This document shows, piece by piece, positions 25,901 through 35,104 of a stretch of DNA of 64,000 nt (positions within the stretch are counted from its first letter, which is position 1; each line of letters begins with the position of its first letter). Location of the stretch: NCBI RefSeq assembly GCF_039543185.1, contig NZ_BAABJG010000006.1, positions 844,518-908,517 of the forward strand, given 5' to 3'. Source of the DNA: Paenibacillus_S vulneris. GTDB lineage: Bacteria; Bacillota; Bacilli; Paenibacillales; NBRC-103111. The position numbers and the translations under genes were made by a program. The notes beneath the pieces were generated by a model. It did no database searches and was not told the origin of the DNA. It saw only the letters and a list, made by a program, of their open reading frames with translations.

Positions 25901-27378
25901 ACATCTGTCTTGCTTCCGTCAGAATAGACGGTGGAAACTACCGTTTGATGTGTAGAGCCTACCGGCAGTGTATATTGAGGGGTATCGATAGCAACCCCCA
26001 CTGGAATAGGCAGCGTTACGCTGTTGGAAGGAAGAGATTCAGCAATGCCTTCCGCGTTATTCGTTACAGCAGTAACGGTAAATGTTGCGAATTCTCCTGG
26101 TGTAAGCCCTGTTACATTATAAGTAGCTCCTGTAACATTCGTCGCAAGCAAAACACCGTCTTTATATACGTTGTAGTAAGTTGCGCCGGTTACCGTGCTC
26201 CACTTCAGCGTGTTCGCCGTTTGAGCCGTCGTTCCCGTAGCAAGGTTCGTCGGTGCAGGAGGAATTTTCACGGTTGCGTAAGCACCGCCGACAGCAATCG
26301 CCGTAATGTCGCTAGGTGGATTGCTTCCGAAGTCTACTACAATACTTGCTTGACCGTTGTTGTCCGCTTGCGCAGGCACGTCTCCTTGGGGAGTTTTGAA
26401 GGTAAGCGGAGCATCAGGTACAGGCTTACCATCTACGTCATACATGGTTGCGATTACGTTATATTTTCCAGGCTCACCTGTAGGTACTGCATTCACTTTG
26501 ACTGTCGTTGGAGCTTGTTTGTACTGATATGTGGTTGTATCAATAGGATCCAACTCGTTTACAAAATACCAGGACAGAATATCATGCGTTTCTGTAGACC
26601 CGCCTGTTGAAGCTGTAAAGCCTGCATAAACGCCTGGTTTGCCTGTGAAGATGGTTTCCAGATCGACTCCGCTGGCATTTATCGCTGGCACTTGCGGCCG
26701 TGTTTCAGTTTTGCCGATGTAGACCTTCACATTTTGAGAATCTCCATCGTAATCAATCCAAGTATAATAATCATTTCCGTCTGAAAGATTCACACCGAAT
26801 TTCGTGTTTAAGTCTGCTGCATTTGTATACCAGCCAGCCTTGGTATTACTAACGACGCCATTAACAGCTAAGCCGATATAGTTGTTGGAAGGGTCCCCCA
26901 AATTGCCATTTTGATAAGTATCATATTTGACTGCAAAGCTTGGTTTAATTCCGCCGTAGCCAATGCCTTCACCCGTAGCTCCTGCATCGTTAGCCTGAGC
27001 CTGAAGAGCGAAAGTAATCCCGTCAGCGGGACTGTCACTCGCGCCGTTGGCATTCAACCGGAATTTAAAGAACGTGCTGAAGGAGTACTTGTTTGTAGAT
27101 GTGATCATCTTTTTGTTGAACATACTGCCAAACACAGGGCCTACATTCTCTGTTAAACGTATTACCTTCCTGCCCTTGTCGTCTGTAATGTTCTTTGCAT
27201 TACCATTTAGCTTAAAGAGATTCAACTGTTTCGCATCTGCAAAATCATCATTCTTAAACGTTACCCACTTCGTATCACTCGTGGCCGCATTGGCCTTCAA
27301 AGTGAGCGGCTGCATCATGGTGACCATCATGCATAGCATGAGGACCCATGACATCCATTTGGCTTTCTGTCGCTTCAT
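22912..27378 (-). CDS. Large SLH-domain surface protein with lectin-like domain
   Basis: The 1488-residue protein has a signal peptide (cut near ANA-ATS, about residue 32) and an L-type-lectin-like domain (about 35-290, with NYIGLAVNG and DYDGDSQNVKVYIG). Fibronectin type III and bacterial Ig-like repeats follow (about 300-830), including two VATVDANGLITA-type Big_2 modules and a Big_1-like module. Carboxypeptidase-like regulatory repeats and a Gly/Ser linker come next, then a DUF11-like domain and three C-terminal SLH domains (about 1300-1480). SLH domains anchor the protein to pyruvylated secondary cell-wall polymer. AAAGGAG precedes the ATG. It is probably an S-layer-associated adhesin binding glycan. 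Its promoter has the same tandem-repeat element as the c-di-GMP genes, so its production may be tied to that network. Confidence 0.88.
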   Translation of the reverse strand: MKRQKAKWMSWVLMLCMMVTMMQPLTLKANAATSDTKWVTFKNDDFADAKQLNLFKLNGNAKNITDDKGRKVIRLTENVGPVFGSMFNKKMITSTNKYSFSTFFKFRLNANGASDSPADGITFALQAQANDAGATGEGIGYGGIKPSFAVKYDTYQNGNLGDPSNNYIGLAVNGVVSNTKAGWYTNAADLNTKFGVNLSDGNDYYTWIDYDGDSQNVKVYIGKTETRPQVPAINASGVDLETIFTGKPGVYAGFTASTGGSTETHDILSWYFVNELDPIDTTTYQYKQAPTTVKVNAVPTGEPGKYNVIATMYDVDGKPVPDAPLTFKTPQGDVPAQADNNGQASIVVDFGSNPPSDITAIAVGGAYATVKIPPAPTNLATGTTAQTANTLKWSTVTGATYYNVYKDGVLLATNVTGATYNVTGLTPGEFATFTVTAVTNNAEGIAESLPSNSVTLPIPVGVAIDTPQYTLPVGSTHQTVVSTVYSDGSKTDVTNQSTFTSTNKTVATVGPDGLVTAIGAGTTVIEAVYNGKKVQATVTVPIAAPTGVATKDVTSTEATIVWNAVPGAQAYNIYDNGKLIASGITDTQYKAIGLTPGSEHKFTVSAVSNGIESKPSGESGATTTTLRDLLVDPANAILVTGTTKQTKASAVYLDESVKDVTKQATYSSSNPAVATVDANGLITAKAPGTTTITVTFDGKTTTQTIVVQDQAPAFNLTFSTSPETVVADGNTKVTLNAKATSPNGEPVAGVPVTFHFGNGSTGDITVMTNDQGIASAEYTVPALQGIIPVSEVITATATDAKSGLSQQQSVNMTYMPAAVTGFVMDQVTGKPAAGATVAVTADFDGDGVIDFNSTVTTGPDGSYVIPVPRGDFTYTMNIETPVQIGNRTVTLKQTQTAVVGPLSGVGQKVDSANKISGVLFVASSGSNSQPNVGSLFGNGNVSVLVEGLNGNSFKTTLPLNAEGNFELADIPQGEYKITYQIKAPNGTLLAGPSTTVKVNKNGELGVVYSLIDPFGVVTDAYTGQVLEGVTTKLYWADTELNKQKGRTAHTEVSLPELPDFAPNKNHNPQITDAFGQYAWMVYPDGDYYIVASKPGYINYNTLDAKPNVEAANGSTSYIKDGIIHVGQDVIGLDFAMRRIPSSDRRSSGGGGSSYVPPVTQPSLNLTVDKNMVKEGEQSTVTIDYKNPTTSSMNGVITFNIPKGAEVVSAGGGTVNGDKITWNISDLPAGQDGSFKVVLKWGLLTAADAEFDLSGQFAVNGTTDVKADSAVKVKVFSDRFGDLKHQRYILGYPDGKFHPDNTLTRAELAAIVARLTENVNVNDALAYNDVQESHWAANYIKIATKHGYFSGFEDGSFRPEAQVSRGELASVMARFLKLSAASPTEYHFQDTEGHWAANAIEQLYRGKFLAGYQDGSFKPNDSIRRVEAVTMINRMLYRGPLQGTEVVFPDVPESHWGFGDVQEATISHESTRNQNGSEAWKSKLADDVQ

Positions 27379-27503
27379 TTTTTTACTCCTTTTTCATATT
27401 TCCTCGTTTCTTGAACCCTACCCTCTGTAAACCATGTCCCGATCGCGCTATTACTTCCCTCCCTTCAAAAACCAATATGAAAAGTGCATGTTCATCGTTC
27501 CAA

Positions 27504-27538
27504 ATTATACAAGCAAGAACTAAACAAAATCTGAACAA
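27504..27538 (-). promoter_or_regulatory. SARP-type operator/promoter, site B (SLH/lectin gene)
   Basis: On the minus strand TTGTTCAG (27531-27538) and TTGTTTAG (27520-27527) repeat with an 11-bp period. They are followed by 10 nt and a perfect TATAAT (27504-27509). There is no separate -35, as expected of an activator-dependent promoter. It drives the SLH/lectin gene across a 120-nt leader. The 365-nt gap 27379-27743 otherwise holds only this leader and the ydaN terminator. Confidence 0.85.
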
Positions 27539-27696
27539 GAATCGCCATGATTCGACTTTTCCTATCGATTTATGGTCCATTTATCCTTAATTTTCAAAAA
27601 AAGCGACAAAATAATCCCATAACGTGGGGCCTTGGATCCAATGCCGATTCAGGTACTATGTGGGGAATCCCGGAATTCTTACATTTTTTATAATGC

Positions 27697-27736
27697 AAAA
27701 AACCCGATCAGCATCAAGCCGGGTATCGGGTTTTTG
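27697..27736 (-). terminator. Terminator of the ydaJKLMN operon
   Basis: AAAACCCGAT and ATCGGGTTTT form the stem directly after the ydaN-like stop codon. T residues follow on the minus strand. Confidence 0.85.
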
Positions 27737-27743
27737 AGCTAGA

Positions 27744-29993
27744 TTATTTAGGACGGCGAAGCAGACGAATAAACAAAATAAGACCCACGATGAACACTAC
27801 GCCGACCGCAGCAGCCATCCATAACAAGGTACGGTTAGAACCGGGAGAGCTTGCAGGGTTCGATGCAGGCTTGGCTTCCTGCAGCCCCTTGAGGTCGAGT
27901 GATAATACCTCATTGGACTTGCTCATGACAACGACCTGACTGGACTTCTGCTCGTTATTTAAAAACTTCAGCATATTGGCATGGATAAACGTATCCTTCG
28001 CCTGCTTATTGCTTGCCCCGGCCTGGAATACCGCCAAGACGCGGTCTTTATCCCAAGGGGAAGCTTGAATCCAGGCTGCATACTCCGTCGTTTCATTAAT
28101 AATATTGGAGGTGACTGCAGCGAACTGGCTGTTGCCCGGGCTCATCAAGAGCTGGTCCTTATAGCTTTGAAGAGCTTGGAAGGAATCCGGATTGCCAACG
28201 AGAATGACGTTGTTTCCTTTGAGCTTTTGCTCCAGATCAGGCTGCTGGTCCTGCGCGATTTCAACGGCAGACGACACGGACGAGCCGCTCGTCATATCCC
28301 GAATCATGGCCGCCAGTTGGCTTAGCAGAACCCCGTCCGGATCCTTAGGCAGCAAAAATACGGTATGATCCAGACCTTGATCTCCAACAAACGGGGACGG
28401 CCAATGCTTGAAGGTCGTTTCCTTCTGAACTTCGTGAGGCAGCTGAAGCGAGCTGCTCTTATCTATAAAGATCCATTTGCCGTTATCGGTCTTGGGTCCG
28501 CACACGTTATGCGCCTCATTCAAGTGGGCCGTGAACGACATATTCAAGGCATTGCTGTTATTCCCCTTCAAATACGGCGCGAGCGGTATGGGAAGTAGAT
28601 AGCTGTCGTCCTCTTTCTTGGCTTTGACGATTTCCGAGAAGGAGAACGTTTTGGGGATGTCGTTAATCACTACTGTCAATCCTGCGCTATCCGCTGGTAC
28701 CGATGCATTTTTGTTTTTGTCGGAGGTATCAACAGCTTCGTTCTGAAGCAGCGGAGACACTCTGACCTTCAGCAGCAGCTGGCTCTCCCCTGTCAGGCTC
28801 CAGAAGGGTGGGATGGAATAAGTCAGCCGATCGGAATTAGCACTTGTCTTATCCAGCTTGATATTGGCAAAGCCTAAAGATTCAAAGGTGATAGGCTTCG
28901 CTGCATTCGATACATCGGATGCTTTGGGCTGTTCGTTAATCAACAAGTGATTGCCTGCCAGCTGATCGACGTAGTTCTTCTCCGTCAACACGTGAATCTG
29001 ATCATGAATGACCTTATCGGCAGCTGCGGAGACAAGAAGAACCTGCCGGCTTTCATTATTCGCCTGGTTGGTAACGACGAACGTATCCAGGCTCATCTGC
29101 TGATTGCTCACCTGAACGGGACTTTCGGACAGCATTTGCTTGACTGGTCCGTTCCACGAATCGATGCCTCCCATGGCCACCGCCGGAAGCAAACGGTTCT
29201 GATTGAGCCATTCGGACTCCGTCAGGACAGGCGCTGCCCGCTTCGTCGACGTCCGGGACGTCAAGTAGGTCGCCAGTTTCATCGCTGCAGAGATGATATC
29301 GGCGGAAGGATGGTCCGGAACCAGAACGGCTCCGTACATTTCATCCTGAATCCCCGGCTCTACAAACGGATACGGGTAACTGCTTAATGAATCCGTTGTC
29401 CTGTAAGAAGTCGTCGTGTTCAGGAAAATAACCGAGGACCGGTTGATTTTCAACCAATTCGCGGGGTTCTCCTCATCATTGCACAGATCGTTGGAAATGG
29501 TGCTGTGCTTTTCAATTGTAATCGTATGAAAGCCGGGGGTAACGTCTTCGCTGCCCAACGGAATTCTGCTGGTCAGACGCGAGCTGGTCTCCTTCGTTAA
29601 CGGAATGCTTTTGAGCGGCCTTCCATCGATAGAGACCGTTATGGTCGAAGTCGCAGGAAGCAGCAGCTCGGAGTAGCTGATATCCAGATCGATATAGCTG
29701 CCGTCGCTTACATCCGCTCTCGGAACGGTATAATACAGCTGCTGGACGCTGTCTACCCGCGTCATGGCAATATTATCGTTCGACAGATGCGTCAAATAGC
29801 CGGAGTTGGTGGAAGAAATATTGGAGCTGAACGCAGCCGCTGCTCCGTCGTTCACGTAGGACGACGATATAGTGATTCTGGGGGCTCCCGCCGGATCGGC
29901 CGCTTCCGCATAAGGCGCCAAAGGCGGCAGAGCGAGCTGAAGAGCCAGAAGACTGATGCTGCCGTACAACACGGTCTTGCGATAAGCATTCAT
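27744..29993 (-). CDS. ydaN: BcsB-like exopolysaccharide subunit (YdaN homologue)
   Basis: The 749-residue protein has an N-terminal signal peptide, a long extracellular region of the BcsB type with paired beta-sandwich domains, and one C-terminal membrane helix (LLWMAAAVGVVFIVGLILFI) ending in RLLRRPK. It is the last gene of a five-gene operon with the order and domains of B. subtilis ydaJKLMN and Listeria pssA-E, which make a c-di-GMP-controlled exopolysaccharide. As BcsB does for cellulose, it should guide the growing chain outside the membrane next to the glycosyltransferase. I start at ATG 29993; a TTG seven codons earlier is possible. Confidence 0.85.
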   Translation of the reverse strand: MNAYRKTVLYGSISLLALQLALPPLAPYAEAADPAGAPRITISSSYVNDGAAAAFSSNISSTNSGYLTHLSNDNIAMTRVDSVQQLYYTVPRADVSDGSYIDLDISYSELLLPATSTITVSIDGRPLKSIPLTKETSSRLTSRIPLGSEDVTPGFHTITIEKHSTISNDLCNDEENPANWLKINRSSVIFLNTTTSYRTTDSLSSYPYPFVEPGIQDEMYGAVLVPDHPSADIISAAMKLATYLTSRTSTKRAAPVLTESEWLNQNRLLPAVAMGGIDSWNGPVKQMLSESPVQVSNQQMSLDTFVVTNQANNESRQVLLVSAAADKVIHDQIHVLTEKNYVDQLAGNHLLINEQPKASDVSNAAKPITFESLGFANIKLDKTSANSDRLTYSIPPFWSLTGESQLLLKVRVSPLLQNEAVDTSDKNKNASVPADSAGLTVVINDIPKTFSFSEIVKAKKEDDSYLLPIPLAPYLKGNNSNALNMSFTAHLNEAHNVCGPKTDNGKWIFIDKSSSLQLPHEVQKETTFKHWPSPFVGDQGLDHTVFLLPKDPDGVLLSQLAAMIRDMTSGSSVSSAVEIAQDQQPDLEQKLKGNNVILVGNPDSFQALQSYKDQLLMSPGNSQFAAVTSNIINETTEYAAWIQASPWDKDRVLAVFQAGASNKQAKDTFIHANMLKFLNNEQKSSQVVVMSKSNEVLSLDLKGLQEAKPASNPASSPGSNRTLLWMAAAVGVVFIVGLILFIRLLRRPK

Positions 29994-30027
29994 TCGTATA
30001 TAAACACCTTTCAATTCTAGAGTGATA

Positions 30028-31305
30028 TCAGGATGTCGCGCCTTCTTGCTTCTTCTTTTGCTGGAAACGCTCGGTTTTGTACCACTTGGTTTCCTGCTTG
30101 AAAATGACCCGCTTCATTTCGAGGTAAAGCGCGTAAAGCACGAGAAGGATCCAAAATTGCGAATACGTAAAATACATAAGAGATACGATAAAAAAGTTCC
30201 TTGTATTCAGCTCGGTTTTCTCAATGCCCAGAGCTATCATCACTTCTGTGATGTACAGGAAGTAGGCCAGTATCCATAGAATGATCGAGACCATGCCTAC
30301 CTTCAAATGAAGGTCCGTGAACAGATTGACCACGAATAAGCCGTCCGATACGATAACGCCGAAGAAGAACAGAAAGTACGTAAAGAAAAAGTAAATCAGG
30401 TCGAACACGATGCTTTTCCGTTTCAGCGTAAACAGCCTGGACATAAATTTAAGGACAACATACTGGTTGCCCCTGGCCCATCTCGTTCGCTGCTTCCACC
30501 ATACCTTCCACGTCTCCGGCTCCTGCTCCCAAGTGATCGCCGCAGGGAAGAACCGGATATGGTAGCCCATATTATAGACCCGGATCGTAAGCTCGGTATC
30601 CTCCGCCAGGGCCTTCTCGTCCCAGCCGCCCAGCTCCTCGATGATGCTGCGCCTTATGGCGAAATTCGTGCCCGGAATCGTAGCGACCCCGAACCAGAAA
30701 AACCGCCCGGCCTGCGCCATCCATTGGAAGCAGATCGTTTCGATATTGATAAAGCGTGTCAGCAGCGTCTGGGCCGCATTAATGACACGGAACTTGCCGA
30801 CGACGGCACCGGCCTTCGGATCGTTAAGCATCGCGAGCACCAGGTAATACACGGCTTTACGCTCCGGCGTATTATCCGCGTCATACACGACAATAATGTC
30901 ACCCGTCGCATGCCTGAAGCCATGGTTCAAAGCTCCCGATTTGCCGCCCCCGATATTGGGAGGTCTCAGATGGACGACCTTCAACCGATCATAACGGCTT
31001 GCGTAGCTGTCGGCAATCTCGCCGGTTCGATCCTTCGAATTGTCGTCAATAACGATAATTTCAAGCAAATCCTTCGGATATTCGAGCTTCAGCATCGCTT
31101 TAATCGTCCGTTCGATCACGACCTCTTCGTTATGCGCCGGAATCAAGACGCTCACCTTGGGCCATTCATACTGCTTCTTCTCCCACTCCGCAATCGGCTT
31201 GCGGAAGCGAAGGTAATGCAAATAGCCTCCCTGCATGAGAAACATGTGGTAGAGCAGCATAAGCCAAATAACGGTCAATGAGATGTAGAACAGTAGATTA
31301 GCCAC
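30028..31305 (-). CDS. ydaM: Family 2 glycosyltransferase (YdaM homologue)
   Basis: The 425-residue membrane glycosyltransferase starts at a GTG after GGAG, overlapping the previous gene by 8 nt. A first membrane helix is followed by the GT2 catalytic domain with LIPAHNEE, DDNSKDRT, the DxD-like DADN, TNFAIRR, the acid/base EDTELTIR and QRTRWARGN (the QxxRW motif of processive synthases). Three or four membrane helices follow. It has the core of a cellulose/hyaluronan synthase but no PilZ domain, so c-di-GMP control must come from a partner, here the YdaK-like receptor. Confidence 0.92.
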   Translation of the reverse strand: MANLLFYISLTVIWLMLLYHMFLMQGGYLHYLRFRKPIAEWEKKQYEWPKVSVLIPAHNEEVVIERTIKAMLKLEYPKDLLEIIVIDDNSKDRTGEIADSYASRYDRLKVVHLRPPNIGGGKSGALNHGFRHATGDIIVVYDADNTPERKAVYYLVLAMLNDPKAGAVVGKFRVINAAQTLLTRFINIETICFQWMAQAGRFFWFGVATIPGTNFAIRRSIIEELGGWDEKALAEDTELTIRVYNMGYHIRFFPAAITWEQEPETWKVWWKQRTRWARGNQYVVLKFMSRLFTLKRKSIVFDLIYFFFTYFLFFFGVIVSDGLFVVNLFTDLHLKVGMVSIILWILAYFLYITEVMIALGIEKTELNTRNFFIVSLMYFTYSQFWILLVLYALYLEMKRVIFKQETKWYKTERFQQKKKQEGATS

Positions 31306-33088
31306 TGATGTTTCGCTCCTCGAATAGTTGTTTGCGCAAATTCATTCTCATGCTGATGGTGTAAAGGAAGAACATCAGAACCATGACCGCTACCAGGATC
31401 GCAACTCCCCACATAATCAGCTGGACGCCGCCAAGCTTCTTCAGCGTCTTGACCACCTGCTTCGCTTCCGAGCGAGGCGCTGTATTGACATAATGAATTT
31501 GTCCTTCCGCATCCGTTGTAATAGTAATGTTCGGCGCTTGGACGGAAGCGTTCATTTTTTTCAAATCCAGCCACTTCAGATTCGGTACCCGCTCCATATG
31601 GGAGATGAACGCCTGCAGCTTTCCAAGACCCAGATAAGGGTGATAGAACATGCCCATCATACTGCCTTCAATGAACTGCATCCCTTCTATTTTCCGGTCA
31701 AAGTCGGTCTCCGGCGTAAAGGAAGTGTCGTCGTAATATCCGACGGTTTCAGGGAGCAGCGTCATTCCATGCAGAAAGGACGGAGTCGACATGTAGGGGG
31801 ACTCCCCCATGTTCTCCCAGCTGCTGTTGCTGATCTGTACTTGCCCGAGCAAATAGTTGAAATAGTGGGAAACGATCTCGTAGCCGGTTTGGCTCATCAC
31901 ATAGTGGGGCGCTTCGAATCCTAGCGGATATAAGCCCAGATCCGTCAGCTCCTGAATGCCGCTCACGATTCGGTTATCGATATACTGCTTTTCAAAAGCT
32001 TGAAGCTGCTGCATATAGCGGTCGTATTCTTCTTTGGAGGAAAATTCGTGCCTTTTTTTCACCTTCGTGTCCTGGTCCGAAGGACCCCAGATGGGCGTAT
32101 TGTTAATGACATCCCAGAACTCAAAGCCTTCCCCCGTCTCGGATGCCCTGTATTGGTGCGTATATCCGTGAAGCAGAATGCTTGCTCCCCGTGCTTGAAG
32201 GTGACGGAGCACCTCCACAATGGCCGGGGAATCGGATAGATGCACCTGCTGCATCGTTTCCGAATTGGTATAGATCGGGATGAGAGCTATCATGAACGGA
32301 ATCCCTTTATCCGCCAGGTAGTCCCCGGTCTGCTGCAGCAGCTTGGGATCGGACATGGGGTGAACATCCTCAAGCCGGATGTAGGCCGTGTGCCCGTCCT
32401 CCGTCAGCTGCTTGCCGAATAAATCAGCCAGCCCCCGGCTCAAGAACCGGTCAAAGGGGACATAGAAGTTATCCGCAGCATAATAGGCGCTATTTTCATA
32501 CTGAACGAATAGAGGGAACGCGTCATCGCCTCTCAAGCCGTTGAAAAGCGCCTTCCCGCGGCTTAACGTTACTTGGGTAATAGGATAGTTGGTCTCCAGA
32601 AGCTGATACACCGGCTCTTCGGTGGAAGCATCTATCTTGGATATCCGGTTAATATACACATCAGATCCTACCGTCATAAACGAAAACCGGCTGTGAAGCT
32701 GCTCCGCATTAGCCCCGACGGCCAAGACCGGGCCTTGAAATTCGGTAATCCATCGCACAACTTCGGGCGATAGGGTTTTCGGGGTGCCTCCGTAATAAGC
32801 CAGATGCGTTATGCCCTGCAAATCGCTGCTTGTTACCTCATCGTCCTCTTTTATGACAATGCTTCGGGAGAACTGCCCCAGCAGCAGGTCCAGCAATCGG
32901 ACCGAGTCATTAACCATGCCGGATTCTGTCGAATAAATAAGCAGCACCTTGGAATCCTGCTGTACTCCGGCGTCCGCAAAGGCTTTGGCAGCGGGGATCA
33001 TCTGGCATAGCATCGCGGCTAACAGCAAAATGGGAATCAATTTGCGTATGAGATTATTGCGTGTAAGCTTCAAGCTCTTCGTATGCAA
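31298..33088 (-). CDS. ydaL: DUF2334 deacetylase-like membrane protein (YdaL homologue)
   Basis: The 596-residue protein has an N-terminal signal/anchor, a Rossmann-like region, a DUF2334 polysaccharide-deacetylase-like domain (IRLEDVHP and HGYTHQ supply the expected metal ligands, about 230-330) and a C-terminal membrane helix near 565-590. It probably modifies the exopolysaccharide outside the cell. Its frame overlaps the YdaK-like gene by 35 nt. The start shown is a TTG with a poor binding site, and a TTG five codons later is equally possible, so translation is probably coupled. Confidence 0.85.
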   Translation of the reverse strand: MHTKSLKLTRNNLIRKLIPILLLAAMLCQMIPAAKAFADAGVQQDSKVLLIYSTESGMVNDSVRLLDLLLGQFSRSIVIKEDDEVTSSDLQGITHLAYYGGTPKTLSPEVVRWITEFQGPVLAVGANAEQLHSRFSFMTVGSDVYINRISKIDASTEEPVYQLLETNYPITQVTLSRGKALFNGLRGDDAFPLFVQYENSAYYAADNFYVPFDRFLSRGLADLFGKQLTEDGHTAYIRLEDVHPMSDPKLLQQTGDYLADKGIPFMIALIPIYTNSETMQQVHLSDSPAIVEVLRHLQARGASILLHGYTHQYRASETGEGFEFWDVINNTPIWGPSDQDTKVKKRHEFSSKEEYDRYMQQLQAFEKQYIDNRIVSGIQELTDLGLYPLGFEAPHYVMSQTGYEIVSHYFNYLLGQVQISNSSWENMGESPYMSTPSFLHGMTLLPETVGYYDDTSFTPETDFDRKIEGMQFIEGSMMGMFYHPYLGLGKLQAFISHMERVPNLKWLDLKKMNASVQAPNITITTDAEGQIHYVNTAPRSEAKQVVKTLKKLGGVQLIMWGVAILVAVMVLMFFLYTISMRMNLRKQLFEERNISG

Positions 33089-33908
33089 GCTGAATCAACT
33101 CCGAGTAATCATTGAATTCCTTATCAAAGCTCGACGTTCCGAAGGAGATGGTAATGGTTACTTCTTTCTTCCCGTTCGACAGCTTATGGGATTTCATCTG
33201 CTCCTCCATCTTGTCCAGAACGAAATGGACGTTCTCCGATCCGGTATTAAATAAAATGACGGCGAACGTATCGTCCTCCAGCCTGAACTTGCGGTCGCTG
33301 ATTCGCGTCTGCGTCCACAGCACGTCGGATAACGATTTGATCAAATATTTCTTCTCTTCCTGTCCGTAGAGCCGTTCGTACTCCGCCAAATATTTGAAGC
33401 GGATCAGCAAGAGCGTGAACGGCGTCCCCGTTCGGATGGATCGTCTGAATTCTTCCTCAAGCTCGAAGTAGAACCGTTTCTTGTTGTCGAACCCTGTCGC
33501 TTCGTCAATCGTGACAAGCTCATCGAATTTACGGTTCATTTCCTTATTCTCGTTCGTTACCGTAGTGGCCCATCTGTGGAGAACGCCTCCTATGATAGAA
33601 GCCGCCCCGATAGCGATCATCCAAATAACAATTTCCTGAATCGAGAAGGTTAGGGCTGAAGAGAAGAACGCGTCCCAGAGCAGTACGCTTCCTAGCACGA
33701 ACATCGCCGCCAGACTAAGACCGAGCCCGAATAACAGGCCGCCCAGCAGACTTGTCATCAGAATGATAAGGGCACTGGCGAACAGCGTCATTATCGTCCA
33801 CGGGATTTGCTTGAACCCTGTTACATACAGGCACAGCGCAATAATGAACAGAAAGAAGCAGGCCTGCATGAGAAAAAAGGTTTTGGGCTTATTGTAAAAT
33901 CCTCGCAT
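33054..33908 (-). CDS. ydaK: Degenerate GGDEF c-di-GMP receptor (YdaK homologue)
   Basis: The 284-residue protein has four membrane helices (about 12-115) and a GGDEF-fold domain. The catalytic motif is replaced by EDDTF, so it cannot make c-di-GMP. The inhibitory-site motif RISD is kept exactly five residues before it, the canonical RxxD-x5 spacing, so it should still bind c-di-GMP. B. subtilis YdaK works in this way as the receptor of its operon. AAAGGAAG precedes the start. It overlaps the YdaJ-like gene by 20 nt and the YdaL-like gene by 35 nt. Confidence 0.92.
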   Translation of the reverse strand: MRGFYNKPKTFFLMQACFFLFIIALCLYVTGFKQIPWTIMTLFASALIILMTSLLGGLLFGLGLSLAAMFVLGSVLLWDAFFSSALTFSIQEIVIWMIAIGAASIIGGVLHRWATTVTNENKEMNRKFDELVTIDEATGFDNKKRFYFELEEEFRRSIRTGTPFTLLLIRFKYLAEYERLYGQEEKKYLIKSLSDVLWTQTRISDRKFRLEDDTFAVILFNTGSENVHFVLDKMEEQMKSHKLSNGKKEVTITISFGTSSFDKEFNDYSELIQLAYEELEAYTQ

Positions 33909-35043
33909 TATAAAGCTTCCTTTCTGCTAACAAGGGAACAAGGTTATCAAAAATATGGGTGTCCGTTTTCTGGTAATCTATGTAGCCTCCATAGTATTCG
34001 CTCTCCGGATTTAACGTCTGGAAACGAATCATACGGTAATACAGATCCTTCGCAAGCACACTGTCGTTATGCTCCATAGCGCACAAGATAGCTAACCCGT
34101 ACACCGAAGGTGACTCGTACTCCACCGACCGCTGCTTCGTCTCTATATCATATTTTCCGTACAGCACATGATCGTTCTCAAAGGCCTCCTTAAGGAACGC
34201 CCAGAATTCCGAATCCTTCTGTCCAAACTTGGCACGAGAATATTCGACAAAGAGCTGATCCAGCAGGTTCACCTGATCGTGGAATTCAAACCGCTCCTCA
34301 TCAATATGGTAATTGAACGGATAAAAACCGTTTTGCACAGGCAAATCGACCATGAAGGACTTCGTCTTCTGGAACAGGTCTTCGCTGATCTTGCTGTGCT
34401 CGTAAAGGCTGGTGATAGCCGTCGCATCCAGGTAAGGCAGCGTAATGACATTGCTTGGCCATTTCTTCTCATAATCATAGAAATCCCGGAAGGTGCCGTT
34501 AACCACCTGCTTGCTTGTCACGCTTTTCGTAATCGTATCGGCCATCGTCTTGAAATCCGCATCCTGCCATTTGGCGGCTGCACTGTACAGCGAGTAGGCG
34601 ATCCGCAAATCATCGACAAGCGCATTCGTTGTCGCCGGCGTATTCGAAGGTCCGACCTTCCAGGCGATCCAGCCGTCCGGCTTCATAAACGTGGTCTTAA
34701 CAAGCTCTGCGTTTTGACGGAACAGCTTCAGATCCCCCTTCTCCAATGCATATTGAAGCCAGAACCCCATGGACTCGGATAAAGCATCGTGCCCAGCGGC
34801 CGTATGTGCATTTGTGGATTCATTGGCCTTCATATAAGTCCGCAGCGTCCCGTTTTCATTCAACATATGAGATTGAATGAACTGCTCTCCGGGAAGCAGC
34901 CGTACCCGTTCCACAGCTTCATTGCTTTGAGAGTTCACATCCGGAACCGCCTTATATTTATTATCGATAGGTAAAAGCATGTAGACCGCCATTGCAGCCA
35001 GAACAACACTAGTACTCCATAGGCTCTTTTTCAAAAACGACAC
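33889..35043 (-). CDS. ydaJ: Glycoside hydrolase family 8-like protein (YdaJ homologue)
   Basis: I start this 384-residue protein at a GTG six nt after AGGAGG; the longer frame has no binding site. An N-terminal membrane anchor is followed by an (alpha/alpha)6 barrel resembling GH8/BcsZ. ALSESMGFWLQYAL holds the probable acid Glu and NALVDDLRIAYSL a second conserved block. Like BcsZ or YdaJ, it probably trims or releases exopolysaccharide. It is the first gene of the operon. No lipobox is seen, unlike some homologues. Confidence 0.85.
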   Translation of the reverse strand: MSFLKKSLWSTSVVLAAMAVYMLLPIDNKYKAVPDVNSQSNEAVERVRLLPGEQFIQSHMLNENGTLRTYMKANESTNAHTAAGHDALSESMGFWLQYALEKGDLKLFRQNAELVKTTFMKPDGWIAWKVGPSNTPATTNALVDDLRIAYSLYSAAAKWQDADFKTMADTITKSVTSKQVVNGTFRDFYDYEKKWPSNVITLPYLDATAITSLYEHSKISEDLFQKTKSFMVDLPVQNGFYPFNYHIDEERFEFHDQVNLLDQLFVEYSRAKFGQKDSEFWAFLKEAFENDHVLYGKYDIETKQRSVEYESPSVYGLAILCAMEHNDSVLAKDLYYRMIRFQTLNPESEYYGGYIDYQKTDTHIFDNLVPLLAERKLYNARILQ

Positions 35044-35104
35044 AGCCTGCCTCCTGAATGAAAATATTGTCGAATCATAGGATATTTCAATGGATAATAT
35101 CATT

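Noticed and set aside
24694..26610. Two long plus-strand frames opposite the SLH/lectin gene
   Set aside because: They are antisense to a repeat-rich gene, are unusually rich in Arg, Cys and Ser, and lack any motif.
27379..27743. c-di-GMP riboswitch before the SLH/lectin gene
   Set aside because: The conserved GEMM core elements are not found; only the tandem-repeat promoter is present.
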